Positions 17,292 through 27,555 of a stretch of 64,000 bases of DNA are shown here, one piece after another. The translations under genes were made by a program, and so were the position numbers. This DNA is from Thermococcus sp. 2319x1 (GTDB lineage Archaea; Methanobacteriota_B; Thermococci; Thermococcales; Thermococcaceae): contig NZ_CP012200.1 of the NCBI RefSeq assembly GCF_001484685.1, positions 56,321 to 120,320 of the forward strand, in the 5' to 3' direction. Position 1 is the first letter of the stretch; each line of letters starts with the position of its first letter. Under the pieces are notes generated by a model, which did no database searches, was not told the origin of the DNA, and saw only the letters and a list, made by a program, of their open reading frames with translations.

Positions 17292-18476
17292 ATGAAAAGC
17301 CTCCAAGTAGTTCTTGGAAGGGAGCTTTCAGAGAAATTCAGGGAAGCATTGATAGCAGTTCCACCGCTAATAGTTTGTCTTCTTATGGACTTCTTTGCCG
17401 GAGCCTTCTTGGGTAGATTTTTTGAAAAGATTATGCTGAGTTACCCGGTCATATTCGTGATTCTCCCGGGACTTATGGGGTTGAGAGGCAACATTTTTGG
17501 CGCAATGGCTTCCCGCTTTACTACAATGCTCCATCTAGGTGAGATGGAGCCAAAGCTGGGAGATAAAAATGTTTTGAAAAACATCTTCTTGAGCATTCTC
17601 CTGTCTCTCCTCCCTGTTATTGTACTGTGGATTATAGGAGTTCTTAAAGTGGGAAACGCCATATCCGGGATGATTGTGCTTTTAATAGTGCTAACTTCGA
17701 CTATTTTCGTAAGCTTGATAATGGGTTATGCAACAGCACTTGTTACTGTACTGCCCTTCAAGAAGGGCATTGATCCAGACACCGTGGCGGCACCTTTGGT
17801 AACTTCCGCTGGAGATCTCGTCACGATGCCTTTTCTGGTCTTCTTTATTCTCCTTTATGAAGACATCCCCCCTCTCTTCTATAGCTTAGTGGTTTTGGCG
17901 TTTGTGCTTTTGTTAGCTATGTTCATTAAAACAAAATTTGAAAGCGAAGAGAAACGCGTGATTAGAGAAATTTTAGGAATTATTGGGGCTTTAGCATTGC
18001 TGTCAAGCATTTCGGGTGGACTGCTCGAATCTTACAGCGAAGTTATTTATGCTTCTGTTGTGTTCAGCGTCATGTACCCTGCAATACTTGACACCGCTGG
18101 AAACTATGGATCAATTATTGGGGCAAAAACCTCAACGAAGCTTCATCTTGGGGAAATCGAGGGCTTCCTTAACCGGGATTCTATACTGGAAATTTTTGTG
18201 TACTTTGTGACGAGCTTTTTCATGGCAGTTCTAATGAACTTAGTGGCAATAGGTGTGGTAAAACTAAGCTTGGGGAAGAGCATTGGACTTGTTCTCCCGT
18301 TTATTTTTCTTTATCCTCTCTTGGTCTTGTTTAACATGTTCATTGGATACTTCCTCGCAATATTCTTTGATAGACTCGGCTTGGATCCCGATAATGCCAC
18401 CGTTCCAACGATAACAACTTTAGCAGATATCTTCTCAACACTCTTCACCGTAGGGGTTGCTCGTCTGATTGTTTAG
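17292..18476 (+). CDS. SLC41/MgtE-type divalent cation transporter, membrane domain only
   Basis: 394 residues, ATG behind GGGGGGAGG. Two homologous halves of about five helices each: LPGLMGLRGNIFGAMASRFTT with LHLGE in the first half, and DTAGNYGSIIGAKTSTKLHLGE in the second (motifs PGLMGLRGN / AGNYGS and LHLGE). DPDTVAAPLVTSAGD and DPDNATVPTITTLAD are the matching pore-lining repeats. This is the MgtE integral domain as in eukaryotic SLC41, without the N and CBS gating domains of bacterial MgtE. Two cytoplasmic PhoU-RCK_C proteins follow at once and probably supply regulation. Mg2+ is the most likely ion, by family. Confidence 0.85.
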   Translation: MKSLQVVLGRELSEKFREALIAVPPLIVCLLMDFFAGAFLGRFFEKIMLSYPVIFVILPGLMGLRGNIFGAMASRFTTMLHLGEMEPKLGDKNVLKNIFLSILLSLLPVIVLWIIGVLKVGNAISGMIVLLIVLTSTIFVSLIMGYATALVTVLPFKKGIDPDTVAAPLVTSAGDLVTMPFLVFFILLYEDIPPLFYSLVVLAFVLLLAMFIKTKFESEEKRVIREILGIIGALALLSSISGGLLESYSEVIYASVVFSVMYPAILDTAGNYGSIIGAKTSTKLHLGEIEGFLNRDSILEIFVYFVTSFFMAVLMNLVAIGVVKLSLGKSIGLVLPFIFLYPLLVLFNMFIGYFLAIFFDRLGLDPDNATVPTITTLADIFSTLFTVGVARLIV

Positions 18477-18533
18477 GTTAAGAAAACCTTAAAAGAAAAT
18501 GAGATATGAGATAAAAACGGGGAGGACGAAGGG

Positions 18534-19151
18534 ATGGAAGAGCTTGAGGAATTTGAGTATCAGCCTAAGAGCGTTAAAGAAATTTTCATAGAGATGAAAA
18601 ACATCGTTGAGCTTATGGTTGATCTTGCCTATACGGCAATCCTCTTCGGGGACAAGGAGATAGCCGAGGAAGTGCTCGATCTCGAGGAGAGAATGGATTT
18701 GCTTAACTACCACCTTATGACACACGCTGTTTTGGCAGCAAGAAATCCAAAGGAGGCGGAGCAAATAACTTCTGTTCTGCAGATGGCGAATTCAATAGAG
18801 GACATCTCAAACGCCGCTGGAGACCTTGCGAAGATGGTTCTTGAAGGAGTTGAACTTCATCCAGTTATTACAGAGGCGATTATGGAAAGCGAGGAAGTAA
18901 TAGCCAAAATACCCGTAACGGCCGATTCTGTCATCGTAGGAAAAACACTTGGGGAACTTGACCTTGCCACAAACACTGGGGTTTGGATAATAGCGGTGAA
19001 AAGGGGTAAGAGGTGGATTTTTGCTCCGGATAAGGACTTCAAGATAAAGCCGGGAGATATTTTGATAGGAAGGGGAACTCACACCTCTGTTGAACACCTT
19101 AAGGAGATTGCGAGAGGGGCTATCAGGGTGGTTGGTAATGAAAGAGCTTGA
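18534..19151 (+). CDS. PhoU-RCK_C (TrkA-C) regulatory protein 1
   Basis: 205 residues, ATG preceded by GGGGAGGACGAAGG. Residues ~15-115 are a PhoU-like four-helix bundle (EVLDLEERMDLLNYHLMTHAVLAA, including EERMD). Residues ~125-205 are a TrkA-C/RCK_C domain (SVIVGKTLGELDLATNTG, KPGDILIGRGTHTSVEHLKE). RCK_C domains bind ions or nucleotides and control cation channels and carriers. It follows the SLC41-type transporter by 57 bases and overlaps the next gene, a close relative. I infer that it gates or senses for the transporter; direct evidence is lacking. Confidence 0.8.
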   Translation: MEELEEFEYQPKSVKEIFIEMKNIVELMVDLAYTAILFGDKEIAEEVLDLEERMDLLNYHLMTHAVLAARNPKEAEQITSVLQMANSIEDISNAAGDLAKMVLEGVELHPVITEAIMESEEVIAKIPVTADSVIVGKTLGELDLATNTGVWIIAVKRGKRWIFAPDKDFKIKPGDILIGRGTHTSVEHLKEIARGAIRVVGNERA

Positions 19152-19737
19152 AGAGATAAAAGATTATCTTATAGAGATGAAAAATCTCTCTTCCCTTATG
19201 GTTGACCTTGCATTTTCCTCTGTTATGTACAACAGTGAGGACATAGCCGATGAGGTTTATATCCTGGAAGAAAAGATGGACGAGCTTACATTAAAGGTTA
19301 AAAAGCTTGCATTACGAGCAGCTAAATATGAGGAAAACCCCGAAAAACTCCTCAGTATAATTGAGATGGCCACGATAAACGAGCAGATAAGCGATTCCGC
19401 CTATGAGATAGCAGACCTCGTTCTCAGGGACGTTGAGCCTCACCCCATAATAAGGAAAATAATGCACGATGTTGATGAAGAAATAGGACGCATAAAGGTT
19501 AACAAGGGGTCAATACTAATAGGGCAATCCCTCAAACAGCTTAAGCTTCCGACTAAAGTTGGTGTAAGGTTAATAGCGATAAAGAGGGGAGGAAGGTATA
19601 TTTACAACCCCCCCAAGGACGAGAAAATTGAAGAGGGGGACATACTAATAGCTGTAGGCTCTGGAATTGATCGCCTGAGAGAGCTTTCCAACGAAAAAGA
19701 GGGGGAAGGAGAATTCATAGAAGAGGAGGAGGAATGA
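19138..19737 (+). CDS. PhoU-RCK_C (TrkA-C) regulatory protein 2
   Basis: 199 residues from ATG 19138, inside the end of the preceding gene (14-base overlap) with GGGTGG upstream. Same order as its neighbour: PhoU helices (residues 1-100; VYILEEKMDELTLKVKKLAL) and RCK_C (about 115-190; SILIGQSLKQLKLPTKVG, EEGDILIAVGSGIDRLREL). A glutamate-rich tail closes the protein. The two proteins could form a heterodimer; both share RGGRYI/RGKRWI strands. Belongs to the transporter operon. Confidence 0.8.
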   Translation: MKELEEIKDYLIEMKNLSSLMVDLAFSSVMYNSEDIADEVYILEEKMDELTLKVKKLALRAAKYEENPEKLLSIIEMATINEQISDSAYEIADLVLRDVEPHPIIRKIMHDVDEEIGRIKVNKGSILIGQSLKQLKLPTKVGVRLIAIKRGGRYIYNPPKDEKIEEGDILIAVGSGIDRLRELSNEKEGEGEFIEEEEE

Positions 19738-19788
19738 TTATAAACCCTTCAGGTTACTTGTTTTTGAAAAAGAAATGGAGGACTTGGA

Positions 19789-20259
19789 ATGAAGGTGGAA
19801 GGATTTGTTGCAAGTCTAAAAAATGCCGAAACAATTGAGGAGCTCTTTGACATTCTCGAAGAAAATGGTGCCCCCGTTATAGAGTTTGACGGACAGAAGA
19901 CCCTCATAGTTGTAGAAGGAGACTTTGAGGGAAAGCCCTTTTGGACGGAGATAAACGGTAAGAAAGCCAACTTTGCCCTTGGAGATGCGATGTTAAGCTC
20001 AGCAAGCTTTCCCTTTAAATGTAAAAAGCCCTATACGGGTGGAAACGTTATCTTTGTGAACTTCGAAAATATAGAAAGCGAGGAATTTCTGGTTGCATAC
20101 AGGTCGGAGGATACTTTGAGGGCATTTCATGTGAAGGGCACAGGGGTTGAGAAAATAGATGAGAAGAGATACGAGGAGCTTATTGCTAAGATGCCCGAGT
20201 TCAAAGTTAAGGGCTTTTCGGAAGAGCAGATGGACATGATGGGCGCCTTCTTTGGCTAA
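19789..20259 (+). CDS. Conserved hypothetical protein, ~17 kDa
   Basis: 156 residues, ATG behind GGAGGACTTGGA. No family recognised. Soluble, mixed alpha/beta, acidic. Notable pieces are VEGFVASLKNAETIEELFDI, PVIEFDGQKTLIVVEGDFEG and an aromatic, Met-rich C-terminus (EEQMDMMGAFFG). Two Cys-free halves; no signal peptide or membrane helix. It may ride on the SLC41 operon transcript (51 bases downstream). Its stop overlaps the convergent phosphoesterase gene by 4 bases. Confidence 0.6.
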   Translation: MKVEGFVASLKNAETIEELFDILEENGAPVIEFDGQKTLIVVEGDFEGKPFWTEINGKKANFALGDAMLSSASFPFKCKKPYTGGNVIFVNFENIESEEFLVAYRSEDTLRAFHVKGTGVEKIDEKRYEELIAKMPEFKVKGFSEEQMDMMGAFFG

Positions 20260-21767
20260 GCCCACGGCACTTTTGTTTTTATCTTCCATATTCCAAGGAG
20301 TTTTCTTGATCCCCAGGTTGCCTGTATCTCAAACGCTGCTATCATATCTTCATAGATGTCTATTAAGTTGAAGGAGTTTCCAAAGGGATTTCTGTGGAGC
20401 TCCCAGCTTATTGATCCTGCGTTTATTATCGGTGTTTCTTCGACTTTTATTCCCAATGTGTTGCCACCGTGACCGGTTAAAACCAAATTTGCTTTTTCCT
20501 CGGTCAGTATTTTTAAAACATTCCCTCCATCTTCCAAAAATCCTATCTCCCTGCTCTTGGGTATTGGAATTATGTTGTGGTGCATTATCACGGCTCTGAA
20601 CTTTTCTTCATGTTCCTGTAGATGCTTTCTCAAAATCTTCTGGCCTATCCTCCCAACCACTCCTATAGGAGTCTCGTACTGGGCCGAAATTATCGGAATG
20701 AAGGCAAAATTTTCCATTTCAACTATCTTTGGCTCCCCAAAATACTCTTTGAAGAGGTCGTAGCCGAGGTAGGTAATGTCGTTGTGACCCGGCACTATGA
20801 TCTTTTCTGGCTTGATCTTTTCCCAGAATTCGTAAGCTTTTGCATAATATCTCTCGGTTCCTACATCAACAAGATCTCCACAGTGTATGACTAAATCTGG
20901 CTTGTATTTCTCGTTGATAGCTTTAATCGCGTTTTTCAAAACTCTCTCTCTGAAATAAACCCTATCTGAAACATTGCTCTCGCTCATCTGGACGATTCTT
21001 AACAATCTTCTCTTCTTTGGAACAAAAATCCTTTGCTTTTTGATTTTAAACTCTCTTCTTGTGATATCTCCGGTCACCCGCTTTATACTTACCGAGATTT
21101 TTCCATCCCCTTTGATTTTGATTATGTTGTAGCTGTTTACGTCGCCTTTTCTGGTCTTTCTGCATGAGGTGCAGCCGGCATTTGCCACAACAAGCCCCTC
21201 AACTTTGTAGATATTCGGCACGTGCTTGTGTCCGCAGATGTAAAGGTTAACATCGTGCTTTAAGAGTAAGTCCAACACATCGCCGGCATTGAATAAAACG
21301 TTCCTTTCTCTTCCAGTATCTGGTAAGGGAACTAAATGGTGGTGGGAAGCAACGATCTTGAATTTTTTGTGGGAATACTCCTCAAGCTTTTCTTTGAGCC
21401 AGTGGAACTTGTATCCTCCTATTCTTCCATCGCTTAGGTCTGGGATCGTTGAATCGACCCATATGATGACAAGGTCTCCTTTTTCGTAAACCCCATTTAG
21501 TGGCCCTATGTACTTCTCAAAGAGTTCGTAACCGACGTTTCTTGCATCGTGATTTCCGGGAACGACGATTAAAGGCTTCTGAATCTTTTTTAGTTCATAA
21601 CTTGCCCTCTCGTATTCTTCCCTCAACCCCTCGTTTGTCACATCTCCCGTGTGAATAACTATGTCATAGTCCAGTGTGTTGACCTCGTTGGCTATTAAAT
21701 CGTAGGCGTAGCCCTTGTAGGCTTCTTCGCTGGTTATGTGGGTGTCACTTATGTGGGCTATTTTCAT
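20256..21767 (-). CDS. Tandem metallophosphoesterase; second domain degenerate
   Basis: 503 residues from ATG 21767 behind GTGAGGGAT. Two calcineurin-like domains. The first (to ~245) is complete: HISDTH, HTGDVTNE, PGNHD, SHHH and CGHKH, the full dinuclear metal site. The second (from ~255) keeps HCGDLVD, MHHN and GHGGN but has MSESN where DTH is expected and GHND where GNHD is expected, so its metal site should be defective. It may dimerise with, or bind substrate for, the first. Substrate unknown (phosphodiester or nucleotide). Last gene of a run with the CBS protein upstream, overlap or gap of a few bases. Confidence 0.82.
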   Translation of the reverse strand: MKIAHISDTHITSEEAYKGYAYDLIANEVNTLDYDIVIHTGDVTNEGLREEYERASYELKKIQKPLIVVPGNHDARNVGYELFEKYIGPLNGVYEKGDLVIIWVDSTIPDLSDGRIGGYKFHWLKEKLEEYSHKKFKIVASHHHLVPLPDTGRERNVLFNAGDVLDLLLKHDVNLYICGHKHVPNIYKVEGLVVANAGCTSCRKTRKGDVNSYNIIKIKGDGKISVSIKRVTGDITRREFKIKKQRIFVPKKRRLLRIVQMSESNVSDRVYFRERVLKNAIKAINEKYKPDLVIHCGDLVDVGTERYYAKAYEFWEKIKPEKIIVPGHNDITYLGYDLFKEYFGEPKIVEMENFAFIPIISAQYETPIGVVGRIGQKILRKHLQEHEEKFRAVIMHHNIIPIPKSREIGFLEDGGNVLKILTEEKANLVLTGHGGNTLGIKVEETPIINAGSISWELHRNPFGNSFNLIDIYEDMIAAFEIQATWGSRKLLGIWKIKTKVPWA

Positions 21768-21772
21768 ATCCC

Positions 21773-22183
21773 TCACTCCGTTGCTATTGAAGTTTCGAGC
21801 TTTCTCCTGCTTGCCTCGAGCAAATCACTCAGTGTGAAAATCCCGACGACTTTTCCTTCTTCCCTCACCAACATGTGCTTTATTCTCTTTGCAGCCATTA
21901 TCTTCAGCACTTCCTTTAGAGGTGTATTCGTGTCCACGGTAATGAGGTCTTTTGTCATTATCTCCTTTACTGGCGTTGTATAGGGCAAACCTGGGACGAT
22001 TACCCTCCTGATAACATCGCTTTTTGTAAAGAAACCCACAACGTTGTCTTTTTCGTCAATAACCACCAGAGAACCAATGTCAAAATCCACCATCAATTTG
22101 CATGCCTCTTGGACGGTGTCTTCTGGCCTTACCCCTATGAGCTTCTTCGTCATATACACCTTGATAGGAGCGTTTTCATCCAT
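21773..22183 (-). CDS. Two-CBS-domain protein
   Basis: 136 residues from ATG 22183, behind GGTGATT. Two CBS repeats: VYMTKKLIGVRPEDTVQEA with VIDEKDNVVGFFTKSDVIRR, and EIMTKDLITVDTNTPLKEV with EGKVVGIFTLSDLLEASR. Such stand-alone pairs bind adenine nucleotides or SAM and act as energy sensors. The partner is unknown; the metallophosphoesterase gene begins 6 bases downstream, and a functional pair is plausible. Confidence 0.85.
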   Translation of the reverse strand: MDENAPIKVYMTKKLIGVRPEDTVQEACKLMVDFDIGSLVVIDEKDNVVGFFTKSDVIRRVIVPGLPYTTPVKEIMTKDLITVDTNTPLKEVLKIMAAKRIKHMLVREEGKVVGIFTLSDLLEASRRKLETSIATE

Positions 22184-22245
22184 TGGAATCACCACAAAAG
22201 CTCTCAAAAATTAATTGGTCTCAGAAAGATAAAAGGGTTTTGCCT

Positions 22246-23145
22246 TTAAATTGGAAGTTCTATACCTTTTTTCTTAAGCCGTTTTGGTATTTCCTCCATG
22301 AGGTTATTCATTATGGAGTTTATTGACTGCTCAAGCTCGATGTTCTCTATAATTGGAATTCCATACTCTTTTGCTTTTTCGATTAGATACTCTTGGATGC
22401 GCATTATGTTGTCGATGTTTTTCACGTAGTATTCGGCTGGCCTGAGGCTATAGCGAGCCCTTTCGTAAAACCTCGCTTCAAGTGCCTCGCTGTTCCTTAC
22501 TGTTATCAAATACATAAAGCTTCTGTCGTTTAGAGTTATATAGCCCGGGACTAAGTGAATTCCCTCTATTATCGTGTTGAAACCCTCCTTGTATGAACGC
22601 TCCACAACGGCGTTGATTCCCACGGTTACATAGCGTACTTGACTCTCGAAGCCATATATTAGGGGATCAACATCTTTTGGCAGGTTTCTAAGTTCTCTCC
22701 ATGCCAAAAATGAGGAGGTGTGTAGAGATGGTAGGAGCTCTTTGCTTATTATTTTCCTCATTACCTCTCTAACGGTGTCTGTTCCTATGACAGTCCTTAT
22801 CCCGAGTCTAAAAGCCAACTCCGTCGCTAGTGTGGACTTTCCAACCCCGGTTGCCCCTCCGAGGAGGATTATCATCGGATACTTCAGCCTTCTAAGCTCA
22901 TGCCAGAAAAGATACTTCCTAGCGGCATCTTTCAGTCCATGATCCAAGAGCTTCTTATAGGTCATTTTCCGGATTTCATCCTTGGTGATTACCTTTACCT
23001 TTTTTCTCTCAAGTTCCTTTACTATCTCTGCCGCTATTGAATAGGCTATCCCAACGTCAACGCCGGTAGAAGTTATTGATCTAGTTAAGATTCCCCGTGA
23101 AAAGGGTATTTTGGTTTTCTCTTTGGAATCAACGACGATTATCAT
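22246..23145 (-). CDS. 2-phosphoglycerate kinase
   Basis: 299 residues, ATG 23145 behind AGGTGAGG. An N-terminal ATP-cone-like region (residues ~1-85; SRGILTRSITSTGVDVGIAY) is followed by a kinase domain with P-loop GGATGVGKST at 96-105, TDTVREVMR and EGIHLVPGY. In methanogens this kinase makes 2,3-bisphosphoglycerate from 2-phosphoglycerate, the first step to cyclic 2,3-diphosphoglycerate. The neighbouring cDPG synthetase gene overlaps its start by 17 bases, so the whole pathway is encoded here. Full length. Confidence 0.87.
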   Translation of the reverse strand: MIIVVDSKEKTKIPFSRGILTRSITSTGVDVGIAYSIAAEIVKELERKKVKVITKDEIRKMTYKKLLDHGLKDAARKYLFWHELRRLKYPMIILLGGATGVGKSTLATELAFRLGIRTVIGTDTVREVMRKIISKELLPSLHTSSFLAWRELRNLPKDVDPLIYGFESQVRYVTVGINAVVERSYKEGFNTIIEGIHLVPGYITLNDRSFMYLITVRNSEALEARFYERARYSLRPAEYYVKNIDNIMRIQEYLIEKAKEYGIPIIENIELEQSINSIMNNLMEEIPKRLKKKGIELPI

Positions 23146-24445
23146 TTGCCTCACCTTTGAGCTCCCTTCCGATTTTCAAAACAGCTTCCTTCAAGTCCTT
23201 TCCGTCTATGTTAACCGGCTCATTGTCTAGGTATATTATTTCCTTTCCATGCTTGAGGGCTTCCCTTGTAACCACGTCTACGGCAGCTGCTTTTAGTTCC
23301 ACTATGACCGTATCGTAGTTATCAAAGCGTTTCAAGTCCTCCCTGAGTTTTTCTCTGTTTGCCAAGTTTGAGCTTTTTCCAACTATCTCAACCCCGTAAT
23401 GATCTTCCAAATATTTTGCGGCTTTGTTAAGTCCTTCCGGAGGTGCGGTCATAACGAGGAGAGCTTTTTTGCCCCTTACTTCTCCCAAAGGTCTTGGCCT
23501 AAAGGCCGTTAAATGAACTTCCGCTTTTGGGTTTATTTCTCTCAAAACCCTTTGGAGCTCTTCAAGCTTCTCTTTGCTTACCATATCGGCAAGTGTGACC
23601 ACGATTAAGTCCGCGAGTCCCACTCTAAAGGGTCCGAAATAGCTCCTTACGAACTCAATCCTCTGAGTTGCACCGACGACGGTTATGTATTTATCTGCTT
23701 TAACAGCTGGAAAGGTGGCACCGCTTCCCTCAAGTATCACTATATCCCCTTCAAGCTTCTCCGCGAGTTTTATTCCTTTGTCAACGATATCGAAAAAGCT
23801 AAAACCTGCCATTCCACCTCCGCATCTTCTGCATCCGATGGTTAAAACCCTGGCCGTTAAAGCGTCTTCAAAATGGTCAGATGCAGCGTGCTTCCCTGAC
23901 TCCGCGATTTTTACTAAGAACTCGGGAGTTATTTCTATCTTATCCCCCTCAATTATTTCCGGTTCCTCCGGTCCTCCCCTGCCCATTGTTACTATTATTG
24001 GATTTGCAATTTGTTTCAGAGTCCTTGCAACAAAGCCACTTACCGCCGTTTTTCCAACTCTTTTCCCAGTACCCAATATTGTGAGACTTGGCTTGTTAAT
24101 TTGAATCATCTCTTTTGGGGAGAATTCGAAATCAGCACCCCTGTATTTTATTCCATGCTTTAGGAGCACTGCCGCTATTCTAAATCTGTCCTCATAGTTT
24201 AGCACGGGCTCGTCGCTCAGGTCGATGACTTCCTCAATCTTGTTCTCCCTAATGGCTTTCTCGATTTCAAGGAGATAGTTCTCTCCATAGTACAGCTTGA
24301 CCCCTATTTTTTTCTCCAAGGACTTCACATCGCCTATTTTCTCCGTACCCCCCAAAAACACTGCACAGCATACATCTCCGAGCTGTTTTATGGCCCATGC
24401 AGTTACATCTGGATAGTGCTCCCCATCAATAAGCACCATTCTCAT
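23129..24445 (-). CDS. cpgS: Cyclic 2,3-diphosphoglycerate synthetase
   Basis: 438 residues, ATG 24445 behind GGTGGGAGA. ATP-dependent ring closure of 2,3-diphosphoglycerate to cDPG, a thermoprotective osmolyte known from Methanothermus and relatives. Features: N-terminal MVLIDGEHYPDVT, P-loop GTGKRVGKT at 125-133, TMGRGGPEEPE, a CRRCGGGMAG cysteine cluster, EGSGATFPAVKAD, and a C-terminal ligase domain. Length matches the family. Coupled to the 2-phosphoglycerate kinase. Divergent from wtpA. Confidence 0.85.
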   Translation of the reverse strand: MRMVLIDGEHYPDVTAWAIKQLGDVCCAVFLGGTEKIGDVKSLEKKIGVKLYYGENYLLEIEKAIRENKIEEVIDLSDEPVLNYEDRFRIAAVLLKHGIKYRGADFEFSPKEMIQINKPSLTILGTGKRVGKTAVSGFVARTLKQIANPIIVTMGRGGPEEPEIIEGDKIEITPEFLVKIAESGKHAASDHFEDALTARVLTIGCRRCGGGMAGFSFFDIVDKGIKLAEKLEGDIVILEGSGATFPAVKADKYITVVGATQRIEFVRSYFGPFRVGLADLIVVTLADMVSKEKLEELQRVLREINPKAEVHLTAFRPRPLGEVRGKKALLVMTAPPEGLNKAAKYLEDHYGVEIVGKSSNLANREKLREDLKRFDNYDTVIVELKAAAVDVVTREALKHGKEIIYLDNEPVNIDGKDLKEAVLKIGRELKGEANDNRR

Positions 24446-24541
24446 TCTCCCACCTTTAGAGGTTTAAGTTAGTTTAGGTATAAAATCCTTCTGGAGTTAA
24501 GTGAGCTAGTTTAACTTCTACGCGTCTATTTATTCAAAATG

Positions 24542-25647
<1,106 letters not shown>

Positions 25648-25678
25648 ACTTTGTGTCTTTTTCTTCAGGGGTGAGGAG

Positions 25679-26422
25679 ATGAGAGATTACGTGACATGGT
25701 TCTTCGCTCTGCTCGGCACGTTCCTTGTTCTGTACATCCTCCTTCCGTTAGCCGTTATCATAGGGAAGCAGCTTTTGGACTGGGAGATGGTAGTAAATGT
25801 TCTCCACGATGAGCTCGTCTTAGAAGCCCTCAGGAATTCCCTCCTAACCTCTACGGCTACAATGCTTATTTCTCTCTTTTTTGGGGTTCCCCTTGGCTAC
25901 ATACTCGCAAGGAAGGATTTTAAAGGTAAAAGCTTTGTTCAGGCAGTTGTTGATGTCCCAATAGTTATTCCACACTCCGTTGTTGGCATAATGCTTCTTG
26001 TAACGTTTTCAAACAAAATTTTGGACAGCTATCTCGGAATAATAATGGCAATGCTTTTTGTCTCCGCACCTTTCACAATCAATGCTGCCAGAGACGGGTT
26101 TTTGGCTGTAGATGAGAAGCTTGAGCATGTGGCAAGAACCTTAGGAGCCAGCAGGCTTAGAGCATTCTTTACGATTTCGCTTCCCCTTGCGATGCCCTCT
26201 ATCCTGAGCGGTGCCATAATGACGTGGGCAAGGGCTATAAGTGAGGTCGGTGCAATCCTAATTATCGCCTATTACCCAAAGACGGCCCAGATTCTGGTCA
26301 TGGAGTATTTTAACAACTACGGTTTGAGGGCTTCAAGGCCGATTTCCGTTATCCTTGTGCTGCTGAGCTTAAGCATTTTCGTTGTTCTGAGATGGCTTGT
26401 CGGGAGGTCGAGAAATGCTTAG
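25679..26422 (+). CDS. wtpB: Tungstate/molybdate ABC transporter, permease
   Basis: 247 residues, ATG behind GGGGTGAGG. Six membrane helices predicted; permease (ModB-type) signature around [20 protein letters not shown], and the EAA loop [20 protein letters not shown] ([10 protein letters not shown]...P). Forms the channel of WtpABC. Overlaps wtpC by 8 bases. Confidence 0.93.
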   Translation: MRDYVTWFFALLGTFLVLYILLPLAVIIGKQLLDWEMVVNVLHDELVLEALRNSLLTSTATMLISLFFGVPLGYILARKDFKGKSFVQAVVDVPIVIPHSVVGIMLLVTFSNKILDSYLGIIMAMLFVSAPFTINAARDGFLAVDEKLEHVARTLGASRLRAFFTISLPLAMPSILSGAIMTWARAISEVGAILIIAYYPKTAQILVMEYFNNYGLRASRPISVILVLLSLSIFVVLRWLVGRSRNA

Positions 26423-27449
26423 GGTCGAAAACGTCAGCAAAGAGTGGAGGGAGTTCAATCTTAAAGATATCAGCTTTGAGGTTAGAGCGAATGAATACTT
26501 CATAATTTTGGGTCCCAGCGGTGCTGGAAAGACTCTCCTCCTTGAGCTCATCGCTGGCATCTTCACACCAGATTCTGGAAAAATCTTTATGGATGGGAAG
26601 GAGATAACTTTTCTTCCACCGGAGAAGAGGAACTTGGCTTATATCCCCCAAAACTACGCCCTCTTTCCCCATATGAAAGTCTACGACAACATAGCCTACG
26701 GATTGAAGCTCAGGAAAATCCAAAAAAATGAAATCGATAGGAGGGTTAAGGAGATTGCGGAGATTCTTGAAATCTCACATCTCTTGCACAGAAAACCAAA
26801 GACGCTGAGCGGCGGTGAAGCTCAAAGGGTTGCCATTGCAAGGGCTTTGATACTGGAGCCAAAGCTCATACTTCTTGATGAGCCCTTTGCGAATCTGGAC
26901 GTTCAAACGAGGGCTAAGCTCATTCAGGAGATGAAGCGCTGGCGGAAGGAGCTTAATTTCACGGCTTTACACGTAACGCACTCATTTGAAGAGGCCGTCA
27001 GCTTGGGGGATAGAGTGGGGGTAATGTTAAACGGAAAATTGATTCAAACAGGAGAAGTCAGGGAGGTCTTTTCCAAGCCTAAAAATGAAGAAGTCGCAAG
27101 GTTTCTTGGGTTTGAAAACATAATAGAGGGGATTGCGGAAGGGAGAATATTAAGGGCGAATGGAATCTCAATAGAGCTGCCGGTGGAAGTTAAGGGAAAG
27201 GTAAGGGTCGGGATAAGGCCAGAAGACGTTGTAATATCCAATGAACCCATAAAGAGCTCTGCAAGAAACGAATTCAAAGCTAAGGTGTTGGCGGTTGAAG
27301 ACCTTGGCTCTCTGGTAAGATTAACCCTCGATATTGATGGAGTTGAGCTTAGAGCCTTTATCACCCGCTCTTCTCTTGTGGAGATGGGGATTGAAGAGGG
27401 AAAGGAGGTTTACCTGAGCTTTAAAGCAACGGCGATCCATGTCTTTTAA
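26415..27449 (+). CDS. wtpC: Tungstate/molybdate ABC transporter, ATPase
   Basis: 344 residues, ATG 26415 inside the end of wtpB, with GGGAGG upstream. Walker [10 protein letters not shown]-loop [11 protein letters not shown], signature [15 protein letters not shown], Walker B LILLDEPF and H-loop [10 protein letters not shown]-terminal ~110 residues form a regulatory TOBE-type domain ([26 protein letters not shown]), where ModC proteins bind oxyanion for trans-inhibition. Completes the operon. Confidence 0.93.
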   Translation: MLRVENVSKEWREFNLKDISFEVRANEYFIILGPSGAGKTLLLELIAGIFTPDSGKIFMDGKEITFLPPEKRNLAYIPQNYALFPHMKVYDNIAYGLKLRKIQKNEIDRRVKEIAEILEISHLLHRKPKTLSGGEAQRVAIARALILEPKLILLDEPFANLDVQTRAKLIQEMKRWRKELNFTALHVTHSFEEAVSLGDRVGVMLNGKLIQTGEVREVFSKPKNEEVARFLGFENIIEGIAEGRILRANGISIELPVEVKGKVRVGIRPEDVVISNEPIKSSARNEFKAKVLAVEDLGSLVRLTLDIDGVELRAFITRSSLVEMGIEEGKEVYLSFKATAIHVF

Positions 27450-27510
27450 TGTGTACAAGTATACCTGGGTGCATCCATTTGTCTTTTAGAGTCCTTTTCT
27501 TTACATATAG

Positions 27511-27541
27511 CAAGCCTTTTATATTCATGAAATTTCTTTCA
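27511..27541 (+). promoter_or_regulatory. Promoter and inverted repeat before the amino-acid permease
   Basis: CCTTTTATATTC (27511-27522) is the likely TATA box. ATGAAA-TTTC-TTTCAT (27526-27541) is an inverted repeat with 6-base arms between that box and the GGTGGGAGC ribosome site. It could be an operator. Spacing from the box to the start at 27556 fits a short leader. Confidence 0.45.
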
Positions 27542-27555
27542 TAATCGGTGGGAGC

